Positions 19,790 through 27,418 of a stretch of 64,000 bases of DNA are shown one piece after another (position 1 is the stretch's first letter; every line of letters begins with the position of its first letter). Under the pieces are notes generated by a model. That model made no database searches. It saw only the letters and a list, made by a program, of their open reading frames with translations, and was not told the origin of the DNA. This DNA is from Archangium lipolyticum (GTDB taxonomy: Bacteria; Myxococcota; Myxococcia; Myxococcales; Myxococcaceae). Both the position numbers and the translations under genes were made by a program. The stretch lies in the NCBI RefSeq assembly GCF_024623785.1, contig NZ_JANKBZ010000020.1, positions 62,001 through 126,000 on the forward strand, in the 5' to 3' direction.

Positions 19790-20602
19790 TCAGTCGAAGA
19801 AGCTCAGCACGTCCCAGAAGGAGCCGCTGCGGCTACGATCCTCGAAGTAGCAGAGGTCGACCATCAGCGTGGCGGCGAGCACCATCTGCCTCAACCGGGC
19901 GTCGGTGAGGCCGGGGTGGAACTCCACCCCGAAGTTGTCGGAGTCGCTGAAGATCTCCTTGCCCAGCCCGCTCCACTGCTTGCGGATGGTGGCCACCTCC
20001 TGGCCGCGCTGCTTGACGTGGAAGGTCCAGGGCTTCCACAGCGGACCCTCCAGCGTGGCCATCACCACGCCCGCCGGGGTGCAGAGGTCGAACGTCCGGC
20101 GCAGCAGCCCGAAGCGCTGCTGGATGTAGCCCAGCTGGCGCCCGTCCCAGGCCGTCACCTCCACGTACGTGAAGAAGAACGTCCAGGGCTGATGGAGGCT
20201 CAGGGCCCGGGTGCCCCCCTGGGTCATGCACTCCAGCTCCACGCGGCGGAAGGGCCAGAGGTTGCGCAGCAGCGCGTTGCCCCAGCCCTCGCCCGTCTCG
20301 CCGATGTACAGCATGAAGCGCCCGTCGGTATCGATCGCCTCGTAGCGGTTGCGCGTCTCCCAGCCGACGAGGATCTCCGCCCACTCCTTGATCTGCCGGA
20401 TGCTCAGGCCCGGCCCCTCCATCAGCGGGCCGAGGACGCCGCGCAGCTCCATGCCCATGTAACGGGGATCTCCCGGCGCTCCACGGCCCGCTCCCGCCTC
20501 CACGAGCGCGGGCTGCTGGGTGCGCTCCTCCGGCGTGGTGCGTCCCTTCCAGTCCAGCTCCAGCTCGTCATCCCGCCGCGGTCGACCGTTCTCTTGGGTC
20601 AT
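19790..20602 (-). CDS. Phospholipid scramblase-related protein
   Basis: This is a 270-residue protein. After a polar leader of about 60 residues it has the antiparallel beta-strand pattern of the scramblase/LURP-one (Tubby-like) fold: WETRNRYEAIDTDGRFMLYIGE, LWPFRRVELEC, LGYIQQRFGLLRRTFDLCTPAGVVMATLEGP and PWTFHVKQRGQEVATIRKQW. The end is hydrophobic (VLAATLMVDLCYFED). The family was named for eukaryotic proteins that move phospholipids across membranes, but the function of bacterial members is not established. It lies on the same strand as a Bax-inhibitor-1 gene located upstream. Confidence 0.85.
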   Translation of the reverse strand: MTQENGRPRRDDELELDWKGRTTPEERTQQPALVEAGAGRGAPGDPRYMGMELRGVLGPLMEGPGLSIRQIKEWAEILVGWETRNRYEAIDTDGRFMLYIGETGEGWGNALLRNLWPFRRVELECMTQGGTRALSLHQPWTFFFTYVEVTAWDGRQLGYIQQRFGLLRRTFDLCTPAGVVMATLEGPLWKPWTFHVKQRGQEVATIRKQWSGLGKEIFSDSDNFGVEFHPGLTDARLRQMVLAATLMVDLCYFEDRSRSGSFWDVLSFFD

Positions 20603-20759
20603 GACGGAAAGTCTAGGCGAGGTGGGGGAGGTCCTGTCAGGGGGAGGTCCCGGGCGCGCTCGGGAGCAACTGGTCCGACCATCGGACCAGTTCGTCCGGC
20701 GCGCGGCCGGGAGGTGCCCCTGCTCCGGCCGCGGGCCTCGCGGGGGCGCGGAAAATGAA

Positions 20760-20789
20760 GAGGCGGCGGGCCCGGGAGCCCACCGCCTC
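20760..20789 (-). terminator. Rho-independent terminator of the Bax-inhibitor-1 gene
   Basis: A twelve-base stem with one mismatch (20760-20771 with 20778-20789) has a six-base loop. On the minus strand it is followed by a T-rich run, as expected for an intrinsic terminator 38 bases after the BI-1 stop codon. Confidence 0.8.
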
Positions 20790-20827
20790 CTTGCATGGGG
20801 GCACTCACCGTGCCCGGCCCTCGCGGG

Positions 20828-21541
20828 CTAGTCGTCGTTGCGAGCGCCGAAGAGGCGCAGCAGCGAGATGAAGAGGTTGATGAAATCCAGGTACAGCGTC
20901 AGCGCGCCGACGATGCTCAGCGCGGCGGCCGAGTTGTAACCCGAGGCGGCGTGCATCTCGCGCAGCTTCTGGGTGTCGTACGCGGTGAGGCCCGCGAAGA
21001 CGAGCACGCCCGCGCAGCCCACCACGAAGTTCAGCATCGGGCTGGGCCAGAAGGCCTGGATGACGCTGGCGATGACCACGCCGATGACACCCATGAAGAG
21101 GAAGGTGGCCCAGCCACTCAGGTTCTTCTTGGTGACCGTCCCGAAGATGGTCATGGCGCCGAAGGTGCCCGCGGTCAGCAGGAACGCGTTGGCGAGTGAG
21201 CCCCGTGTGTACACGTAGAAGAGCACCGAGAAGGTGAGCCCGGTGAGCACCGAGTAGGCGAGGAACATCACCGCGGCCACCGCGCCGGAGAGCCGGTGGG
21301 CCATCGCCGACAGGGCGAACACCAGACCGAGCTGCGCGAAGAACATCGGCCAGCGCCACTGGGCGATCTGCGCCACGAACTGCGGATTGGCGGCGGTGAG
21401 GACCGCCACCACGCCAGTAATGGAGAGCCCGGCGAACATCCAGCCGTACACGCGCGACATGAACGCGCGCTGCGACTCCTGCACGAGCACGTCACCGACG
21501 TCGGCTCGAGCCGTCTGCCATCCGGAAGTTTCCCAAGCCAT
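20828..21541 (-). CDS. Bax inhibitor-1 family (YccA/YbhL-like) membrane protein
   Basis: This 237-residue protein is a seven-helix BI-1 channel-like protein. The start at ATG 21541 is preceded by AAAGGAAA and gives the usual short soluble N-terminus (MAWETSGWQTARADVGDVL). Helices run from SRVYGWMFAGLSITGVVAVL to LYLDFINLFISLLRLFGA. The family signature is seen in YTRGSLANAFLLTAGTFGAMTIFG and in the last loops with GLTAYDTQKL. The di-aspartate pH/calcium sensor of bacterial homologues may correspond to the Asp in TAYDTQ and in LYLDFIN. Bacterial members leak calcium or modulate membrane proteases. A terminator follows. Confidence 0.93.
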   Translation of the reverse strand: MAWETSGWQTARADVGDVLVQESQRAFMSRVYGWMFAGLSITGVVAVLTAANPQFVAQIAQWRWPMFFAQLGLVFALSAMAHRLSGAVAAVMFLAYSVLTGLTFSVLFYVYTRGSLANAFLLTAGTFGAMTIFGTVTKKNLSGWATFLFMGVIGVVIASVIQAFWPSPMLNFVVGCAGVLVFAGLTAYDTQKLREMHAASGYNSAAALSIVGALTLYLDFINLFISLLRLFGARNDD

Positions 21542-21658
21542 GAATTTCCGTTTCCTTTCTGTTGCACCCGGCGGTGATTCCCGCCCGGCACTGTCCTTAT
21601 AACCTGCCAACAACCCCTGTGCCGGGCATCCCTTCCCGGAACCGGTCGCAATGATTAA

Positions 21659-23125
21659 TTAGAGCGCCTTCCAGGCCATGAGCAGCTTCTGGGCGACCTC
21701 GGTGGTGATGAGGGGCAGCACGCCACCCCCGCCCACGATGTTGACGATCTCCGAGGTGGAGCCCCGGCACACCCCGCCCCAGGCCGGCTGCTTCGCCAGC
21801 CCCACCGAGGCGTACGCCGAGTAGTCCACATGGAGCCGCATCGACGTCACGCCGCTCTCCTCGCACAGCAGGTGCTCCTCGGGCGTGGTCTCCACCACCT
21901 CCTGCACCACGAAGCCACCGCCCGCCGGATCCGTGGCGGCGCGCTCGCACAGCTCCGCCCAGGTGGGCACCATGCCGTAGGCGGCACGCGCACGCTCCTC
22001 GAATGCCTGGGTGCCCACCGAGCGGCCGAGGTACACCGCCCGGCCGCCGTAGTCCCACGCCCGCTTGAGGACGAAGCGTCCGGGCTCCGACACCACGCGT
22101 GCCACCAGGTCCTCCACGCGCTCGCCGTCCGGTCCCACTCCGGGGCCGTGCCGGAAGGGCCTCGTCCAGGGCACCGACTCGCGCACCGCCTCCACCTCCT
22201 CGGCGGACAGTCCGGCGGACTCGGCGAGCGCGGGCTCCACGAGGCTCTGCGAGAGCAGGGCGAAGGTCGTCTTCACCTCCACCGGTGACACCGGCGGGTT
22301 GAGCAGCACCGCCTTGCGGCCAGGCACCGTGCCGAAGAACTCCTCCACCCACGGCGCCGGCGTCTCCTCCAACCGCCGCACGAAGAGGTGCCGGTACACC
22401 AGGTCATAGCGCTTGCCGCGCACCTCGAAGTACTCCTCGCCGGACACCTCGTCCGGGTGGACGATGTCCGCGTCCGCGCCGAACTCCCGGAAGCGCTCGC
22501 ACAGGTAGCGCTGCTCGGTGATCTGCGCGTCGTTGCGGCGGCAGAGCAGGGCGATCGTCTCCGGCATCTTCCCGTCGCGCTCGGCGGCGTAGCCGTCCAG
22601 CAGGGCCCGGTAGAGGGCGAGCGCGTTGCTGCCATTGGGGGTGATGACCGTGTGCAGGGCCTTCTCGGGGTAGCGGAAGTGCCGGCCCACCACCTCGATG
22701 AACGTGCGGGCCGCGATGTCCGAGTAGCCCTGCATGGCCGGAATGGTGGCGTTGACCTCGAGGGCGCGCGGCTTCGAGTCCACGAAGTAGTCCACCCGCG
22801 TGGTGGCCAGGCGCGTCACCTGGGTGAAGGTGCGCTCGGTGAGCGCGCGCTCCAGGGGGGAGAGGCCGCCGAGCAGCAGCTCGCGCTGGTCGCTGGCGAG
22901 CACCGCGCGCGTCATCTTCACCGTGGCCGAGGCCAGGTGCGCGGAGAGGGCGGAGCGCCGGCGGATCTCCGCCGCGTCGAGGATGACGGGGGTGGCGGTG
23001 ACGGGGATGGGCCGGGTGGTGCCGTCCTTCTGGGTGACGGCCAGGCCTCGCGCATATGCGGTGCGGGCCAGCTCGGGTCCGAAGTGGACCGCCTGGCGAC
23101 GCAGGACTTCCAGGAACTCTTGCAC
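21659..23125 (-). CDS. ATP-grasp-like ligase of unknown substrate
   Basis: This 488-residue soluble protein starts at GTG 23125 with an AAGGA box upstream. The sequence suggests a circularly permuted or glutathionylspermidine-synthase-like ATP-grasp fold. RVDYFVDSKPRALEVNATIPAMQGYSD carries the Asp/Glu/Asn-type metal-binding region early in the chain. The nucleotide-binding strands come later (GRFVLKRAWDYGGRAVYLG, GGFVVQEVVE, MRLHVDYSAYAS, STSEIVNIVGGGGVLPL). An adenine-loop-like YLCERFREFGADADIVHPDEV lies in the middle. The substrate is unknown. It is divergent from a ThDP enzyme 188 bases away. The fold assignment is from motif order only. Confidence 0.6.
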   Translation of the reverse strand: MQEFLEVLRRQAVHFGPELARTAYARGLAVTQKDGTTRPIPVTATPVILDAAEIRRRSALSAHLASATVKMTRAVLASDQRELLLGGLSPLERALTERTFTQVTRLATTRVDYFVDSKPRALEVNATIPAMQGYSDIAARTFIEVVGRHFRYPEKALHTVITPNGSNALALYRALLDGYAAERDGKMPETIALLCRRNDAQITEQRYLCERFREFGADADIVHPDEVSGEEYFEVRGKRYDLVYRHLFVRRLEETPAPWVEEFFGTVPGRKAVLLNPPVSPVEVKTTFALLSQSLVEPALAESAGLSAEEVEAVRESVPWTRPFRHGPGVGPDGERVEDLVARVVSEPGRFVLKRAWDYGGRAVYLGRSVGTQAFEERARAAYGMVPTWAELCERAATDPAGGGFVVQEVVETTPEEHLLCEESGVTSMRLHVDYSAYASVGLAKQPAWGGVCRGSTSEIVNIVGGGGVLPLITTEVAQKLLMAWKAL

Positions 23126-23313
23126 GGGGGATCCTTCTCGTTTCGAACGCCCTTCCTATCCCGCCCGGGGCCATCCGGGGAGTGCCTTCGACAGGACAAG
23201 GGGGGCCTTTTCGCGCCGGCCGAGGGGGGGACCGGGCATCCAGGGGCTTCCAGGGCGGCAGGATTCGGCCATGATGGCCGGTCTTCCGAGGTTCCAACAC
23301 AGGGAGGCACGCC

Positions 23314-24966
23314 ATGGGCATGGTCACCGGTGGGCAGCTCGTCGGACGGATGCTGAAGAAGGAGGGCGTCCGGCACATCTTCACCCTCTCGGGCCTGCAC
23401 GTGGCCCCCATCTACGCGGGGTGCGTGGAGGAGGGCATCCAGGTCATCGACACCCGCCACGAGCAGGCGGCCGCCCACGCGGCGGATGCCTACGCCCGGG
23501 TGACGCGCGGGGTGGGCGTGGCGGTGGTGACCGCGGGCCCCGGCGTGACGGACGCGCTCACCGGCGTGGCCAACGCCCATGCGGCCAGCTCTCCGATGAT
23601 CCTCCTGGGCGGCGCGGCCCCCATCTTCAACCAGAGCCGCGGCTCCCTGCAGGAGATGGAGCAGGTGGACCTGTTCCACCGCATCTCCAAGTGGTCGGAC
23701 CGCATCCCCACGCCGGACCTGGTGCCGGCGTACCTGGCCAAGGCCTTCCGCGTGGCGCTCTCCGGGCGGCCGGGGCCGGTGTTCCTGGAGCTGGCCTGGG
23801 ACGTGCTCTGCAACGGCGTGGACGAGGACACCGTGCAACTGCCCCGGAGCTACCGCACGGACGCGCGGCAGGCGCCGGATCCGCGCAAGGTGGACGAGGC
23901 CATGGCGCTGCTGAAGTCCGCCGAGCGCCCGGCCATCATCGCGGGCTCGTCGGTGTACTGGGACGGGGCGTGGGACGCGCTGCGGCGCTTCGCGGAGACG
24001 GCGCGCATTCCCGTGTACCTCAACGGCGCGGGGCGCGGCTGTCTGCCGGCGAACCACCCGCTCTTCTTCCAGCACACGCGCAAGGACGCGCTGAGCGGGG
24101 CGGATCTGGTGTTCGTCATCGGCACGCCCTTCGACTTCCGGCTCAACTACGGCGCCGAGCCCACCTTCAGCGCCGCGTCGAAGATCGTCCAGGTGGACAT
24201 CGATCCCACCGAGGTGGGACGCAATCGCGTGGTGGACGTGGGCATCATCGCGGACAGCCACAGCGCGCTCACCGCCTTCGCGGACGCGGCGCCCAGGGGG
24301 GCTCGGGACACGTTCATCGCGCAACTGCGTGAGCGCGAGCAGAAGAAGCTGCGCGACCTCGAGGAGTGGACGCGGAACGACAGCGTGCCCATCCACCACT
24401 ACCGGCTCGCCCGGGAGCTGTCGGACGTGGCCAACGGGCCGGGGCAGGATCCCGTGTTCATCGCCGACGGAGGCAACTGGGTCGCCATGGCGGCCAAGGT
24501 GATCGAGCTGAACCGGCCGGGCCGGTGGTTGGATCCGGGCCCGCTCGGATGCCTCGGGGTGGGCGCGCCGTTCGCGCTCGCCTCGAAGGTGCTGCACCCG
24601 GAGCGCACGCACTGGATCATCCAGGGCGATGGTTCGTTCGGCCTCAACGGCATGGACTTCGAGACGGCGCTGCGCTTCAAGCTCCCCATGGTGTGTGTGG
24701 TGGGCAACGACGCCGCCTGGGGGCAGATCCGCATTCCCCAGGTGCAGATGTTCGGTGAGGACAAGTCCCCGGGCACGAGCCTGGCTCCCACCCGCTACGA
24801 CAAGGTCGTGGAGGCGTTCGGCGGCCATGGCGAGCTCGTGACGGAACCGTCGCAGATCCGCCCCGCGCTCGAACGGGCCCTGGCCAGCGGCACGGTGGCC
24901 TGCGTCAACGTGATGCTCGATCCGGAGGCTCCGGTGAAGGCGGGTGCCATGGGCTACGCCGTCTGA
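23314..24966 (+). CDS. Thiamine-diphosphate-dependent enzyme, acetolactate synthase/2-hydroxyacyl-CoA lyase type
   Basis: This is a 550-residue ThDP enzyme with the three expected domains. The N-terminal pyrimidine domain has the cofactor-activating Glu in DTRHEQAAAHAADAYAR. The central domain follows (ERPAIIAGSSVYW to VQVDIDPTEVGRNR). The C-terminal diphosphate domain has the GDG-N type motif (QGDGSFGLNGMDFETALRF...CVVGNDAAWGQ). A GGGAGG box precedes ATG 23314. FAD-anchoring is not evident, so a 2-hydroxyacyl-CoA lyase or oxalyl-CoA decarboxylase relative is as likely as true acetolactate synthase. No small regulatory subunit gene is adjacent, which argues against a branched-chain amino acid role. 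Confidence 0.85.
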   Translation: MGMVTGGQLVGRMLKKEGVRHIFTLSGLHVAPIYAGCVEEGIQVIDTRHEQAAAHAADAYARVTRGVGVAVVTAGPGVTDALTGVANAHAASSPMILLGGAAPIFNQSRGSLQEMEQVDLFHRISKWSDRIPTPDLVPAYLAKAFRVALSGRPGPVFLELAWDVLCNGVDEDTVQLPRSYRTDARQAPDPRKVDEAMALLKSAERPAIIAGSSVYWDGAWDALRRFAETARIPVYLNGAGRGCLPANHPLFFQHTRKDALSGADLVFVIGTPFDFRLNYGAEPTFSAASKIVQVDIDPTEVGRNRVVDVGIIADSHSALTAFADAAPRGARDTFIAQLREREQKKLRDLEEWTRNDSVPIHHYRLARELSDVANGPGQDPVFIADGGNWVAMAAKVIELNRPGRWLDPGPLGCLGVGAPFALASKVLHPERTHWIIQGDGSFGLNGMDFETALRFKLPMVCVVGNDAAWGQIRIPQVQMFGEDKSPGTSLAPTRYDKVVEAFGGHGELVTEPSQIRPALERALASGTVACVNVMLDPEAPVKAGAMGYAV

Positions 24967-25047
24967 TTCGGCAATCGCTTGCATGAGGGCGCGCCCTCGC
25001 GTACAACTCCAAGACGCAACTGTATTTCCCCTGAAACCGCGTTTCCC

Positions 25048-25485
25048 GTGAGCCGCCACCTCTCCGAGCCACAGCTGTCCCGAAGGTCGCGCCTGCTGGC
25101 GCTGCCGCTCGTGCTGCTGTGTGTGCTGGCGTACCTGGGGAGCGTGGCGCACTTCGTCCTGGTGCAGCACGCCACGTGCCTCGAGCACGGCGAGCTGCTG
25201 CACGAGGGGGGAGTCGAGCAGGGTGACGCGCCGGTCCAGGTGGTGCGGGTGTCCTTCGAGGACGAGCGCATCACGGGCTCGGATGCCCAGGCGTCCGTGC
25301 ACGGCGCGGACGCGCATTGCGCGCATGTCTTCCTCCGCCGGGTGGCGCCGCCTCCGGCCGGAGTGATGCTGTCGCCGGAGGAGCCGGTCCTGTCAGGGCC
25401 GGTGTTCGTGGCGGACAGCGAGGCCGTGGAGCCGCCGGTGGAGTGGCTCCACCTGGCACCCAAGTCCTCACCGCCCGTGGTCTGA
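25048..25485 (+). CDS. Small His/Cys-containing membrane protein, paralogue of 39058-39474
   Basis: The start is taken at GTG 25048 (VSRHLSEPQLSRRSR), giving 145 residues. One transmembrane segment (LLALPLVLLCVLAYLGSVAHFVL) is followed at once by HATCLEHGELLHEGG, and later by a second cluster ADAHCAHVFLRR. The end is LHLAPKSSPPVV. The protein at 39058-39474 has the same plan: a TM helix, then HxHRYCPTHR, then LLHEECAFASV, and an end in TAPKASPP. These look like periplasmic metal-contacting proteins of one family. The next gene, 366 bases on, encodes a His-tailed lipoprotein, which strengthens a metal role. The exact function is unknown. Confidence 0.65.
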   Translation: MSRHLSEPQLSRRSRLLALPLVLLCVLAYLGSVAHFVLVQHATCLEHGELLHEGGVEQGDAPVQVVRVSFEDERITGSDAQASVHGADAHCAHVFLRRVAPPPAGVMLSPEEPVLSGPVFVADSEAVEPPVEWLHLAPKSSPPVV

Positions 25486-25851
25486 GCGCCCGCGAGGTCC
25501 TTCGCCGCGCGTCTCCTCCCTCTCCCTCTGGGAGAGGGTCGGGGTGAGGGTATTGCCCCTCCTCGCGCGCGGCCGTGGTCCCCTCGCGAATCGCCCGCGC
25601 ACCCCGCCCACGCGGCTCCGTCTCCCGCACCCGGACGTGTGCCCGAGCCTCTCCTGAGGCCCGGAGCACGCGGCGCGTGCATGGCCACGGCGCTTCGACT
25701 TCAGGGCACCGGTGCGTGAGGCGAGGCCCTTGCCGCTCCACATCCACGCGCACGCCTTTCCCCTCGCTCCGGGAGTCCCATGTCTTCCTCGGGACGGGAG
25801 CGTGGGGAGATCGCAGCACCACAACGCAGTTCCTAGCTGGAGTCAGACACC
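25486..25851. other. 366-base intergenic region with a repeat copy
   Basis: No gene is supported here. The region contains the second copy of the dispersed palindrome near its start. Just before 25852 there is a GGAG-type ribosome-binding site. Open frames crossing it have atypical Arg/Pro-rich translations and look spurious. Confidence 0.5.
25517..25553 (-). repeat. Dispersed palindromic repeat, copy 2
   Basis: CCCTCTCCCTCTGGGAGAGGG followed by TCGGGGTGAGGGTA is the reverse complement of the unit at 16028-16064, with one or two base changes. Both copies are outside genes and within 60 bases of a stop codon. Confidence 0.65.
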
Positions 25852-26337
25852 ATGATGAAGAAGTCCCTGTTCGCCTGCCTGCTGTCGAGTGCCCTCGTCG
25901 TGGGATGCGGCAATACCAGCGAGGCCGATACCGAGGGGTGCGAGCACCTCAAGGAGGGCCCCGGCGTCTCCGTGACCGCGACCGCCACGGCGAACGGAGC
26001 TCCCGCCGTGAGCAATGACCACAAGCGCTACGACATCGCGCTGCCGGCGGGCACCGGGGGCAACACGGGCTCGGTGTCTTTCGCGGTGGGCGAGGCCGCG
26101 CACTACGTCTTCTTCCTCGGCGCCGACGTGAACCTGGGGATCGCCACCTCCGCCGGCTCCTCGTCCGTGTCGTTCGAGTCCTCCGAGAAGAGCTCGGAGG
26201 CGTGCGGCGAGGTCAAGGGCCGCTACGTCGCGGAGCTCCAGGTGGGCACGTACACGCTGACCTTCGGCCCCACCTCCCAGAGCAGCGTCTCGCTCGTCAT
26301 CGAGGAGGAGGGTGGCGAGCACGATCACGAGCACTGA
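25852..26337 (+). CDS. Lipoprotein with His-rich C-terminus
   Basis: This 161-residue lipoprotein has signal peptide MMKKSLFACLLSSALVVGCG with lipobox VVGC, so Cys19 would be lipidated. The mature domain is beta-rich (VSVTATATANG, YDIALPAGTGGNTGSVSFAVGEAAHYVFFLGADVN, YTLTFGPTSQSSVSLVIEEE) and ends in GGEHDHEH, a plausible zinc, nickel or copper site. It follows a small His/Cys membrane protein, so the two genes may form a metal-handling pair at the cell envelope. No known family was recognised. Confidence 0.72.
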   Translation: MMKKSLFACLLSSALVVGCGNTSEADTEGCEHLKEGPGVSVTATATANGAPAVSNDHKRYDIALPAGTGGNTGSVSFAVGEAAHYVFFLGADVNLGIATSAGSSSVSFESSEKSSEACGEVKGRYVAELQVGTYTLTFGPTSQSSVSLVIEEEGGEHDHEH

Positions 26338-26424
26338 GCACTCCCGCTCTTGAAACCCGGCGCGGGAGGGCTCGGACCGCCTCCCGCTCCACCCCTTCCA
26401 GCCATTCCACAGCAGGAGACGACG

Positions 26425-26802
26425 ATGGGTACCTTCAAGCAGTTCCTGAATGATCAGCAGGTGAAGCCCGAGGCGCTGGTGCGCCTGTCCAGCCAGCTCG
26501 AGGCCCGCGACGAGGCGGATCGCAAGCTGGCGAAGCAGCGCTCCGACAAGCGGCGCGACAAGGAGAATCAGACGAAGCCGTACGCGGAGCTGGGCATCGG
26601 CAAGCCGAAGAGCGGCCGGGGCGTGAGCGTGCAGCAGGTGCAGGCCGCCCTGGAGGACAAGCCGCTGTCGCCGAAGGTGCGCGGCAAGCTGGTGCGCGCG
26701 GTGAACGCCGTGCTGGGCAAGAAGGGCGGCCAGCAGGTCGACTTCAAGGCGCTGTTCGGCGAGGTCGCGGCCCGCAAGGGCGCGGCGGCCAAGGCGAGCT
26801 GA
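26425..26802 (+). CDS. Small basic protein of unknown function
   Basis: This 125-residue protein starts at ATG 26425 with a GGAG box about ten bases upstream. It is helical and strongly basic, with a Lys/Arg/Asp/Glu-rich first half (SSQLEARDEADRKLAKQRSDKRR) and a more compact second half (SVQQVQAALEDKPLSPKVRGKLVRAVNAVLGKK). It might bind nucleic acid. It lies two bases from the next gene and is almost certainly cotranscribed with it. I recognise no family. Confidence 0.6.
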   Translation: MGTFKQFLNDQQVKPEALVRLSSQLEARDEADRKLAKQRSDKRRDKENQTKPYAELGIGKPKSGRGVSVQQVQAALEDKPLSPKVRGKLVRAVNAVLGKKGGQQVDFKALFGEVAARKGAAAKAS

Positions 26803-26804
26803 GC

Positions 26805-27407
26805 ATGGGCGCCTCCCTTCCCCAGCTCCTCCCGCCGGACGTGCGGCGCGAAGGGGAGCGGCTGTTCGACGTCTCCATGTGGTGCATCGGCCGCGATGTC
26901 TCCCACGTGGACAACCTGTTGTTGCGCCGGGGCCTCACTCGCGAGCGCATTCCAGCGGGACAGCAGGGCACCAGCGCCTACTCGGGTGCGTTGCCCGGGG
27001 GAGGGGCCTTCACGCTGTGGGGCTTCGGGGCGCTGTGCCGCGTGTGCGGCGAGACCGTCTACGTGCCGCGTGACGGTTTCTCCCCGTCCCTGGTGGACGA
27101 GGGCCGGGTGGTCTGGCCCGTCTTCCACGCGGCGGGGCTCGGGGCTGCTCGCGAGCCCGTCACCCCGGGGGAGTGCTCCGCCGCGCACACCGCGGTGGTG
27201 GCCCTGGCCGGATGGCTGGCCGGGTACGAGGAGTGGGTGGTGGAGGTGATGGGCATGGGCTGGCGGCACGAGTGCGTCGCGGCACGGCGCAAGGCGCCGC
27301 CGGTGCCCGTGGAGAAGCTGGCGGTGGCGTGGCGGGAACTGGCCGGGCGCGTCGAGGCGCTGGCGCGGCCCGTTGTGGACGAATCGTTTGCCCCGGTCGG
27401 GGCGTGA
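26805..27407 (+). CDS. Protein of unknown function
   Basis: This is a 200-residue soluble protein whose start codon lies two bases after the preceding stop. It contains one CxxC pair (LCRVCGETVYVPRDGF) and an aromatic-rich helix (AGWLAGYEEWVVEVMGMGWRHECV). The CxxC may hold a metal with other residues or form a disulfide. No domain was recognised. Its neighbours are the small basic protein and a TPR protein starting 11 bases downstream, so the three probably form an operon. Confidence 0.6.
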   Translation: MGASLPQLLPPDVRREGERLFDVSMWCIGRDVSHVDNLLLRRGLTRERIPAGQQGTSAYSGALPGGGAFTLWGFGALCRVCGETVYVPRDGFSPSLVDEGRVVWPVFHAAGLGAAREPVTPGECSAAHTAVVALAGWLAGYEEWVVEVMGMGWRHECVAARRKAPPVPVEKLAVAWRELAGRVEALARPVVDESFAPVGA

Positions 27408-27418
27408 GAGAGGTCATC

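Noticed and set aside
25575-26018. A plus-strand Arg/Pro-rich frame overlapping the His-tailed lipoprotein
   Set aside because: It lies in another frame than the lipoprotein, which has a clear signal peptide and lipobox.
27173-27418. An 82-residue upstream extension of the TPR protein
   Set aside because: It overlaps the preceding gene and reads as Gly/Arg/Ala-rich shadow sequence. ATG 27419 gives a normal start.
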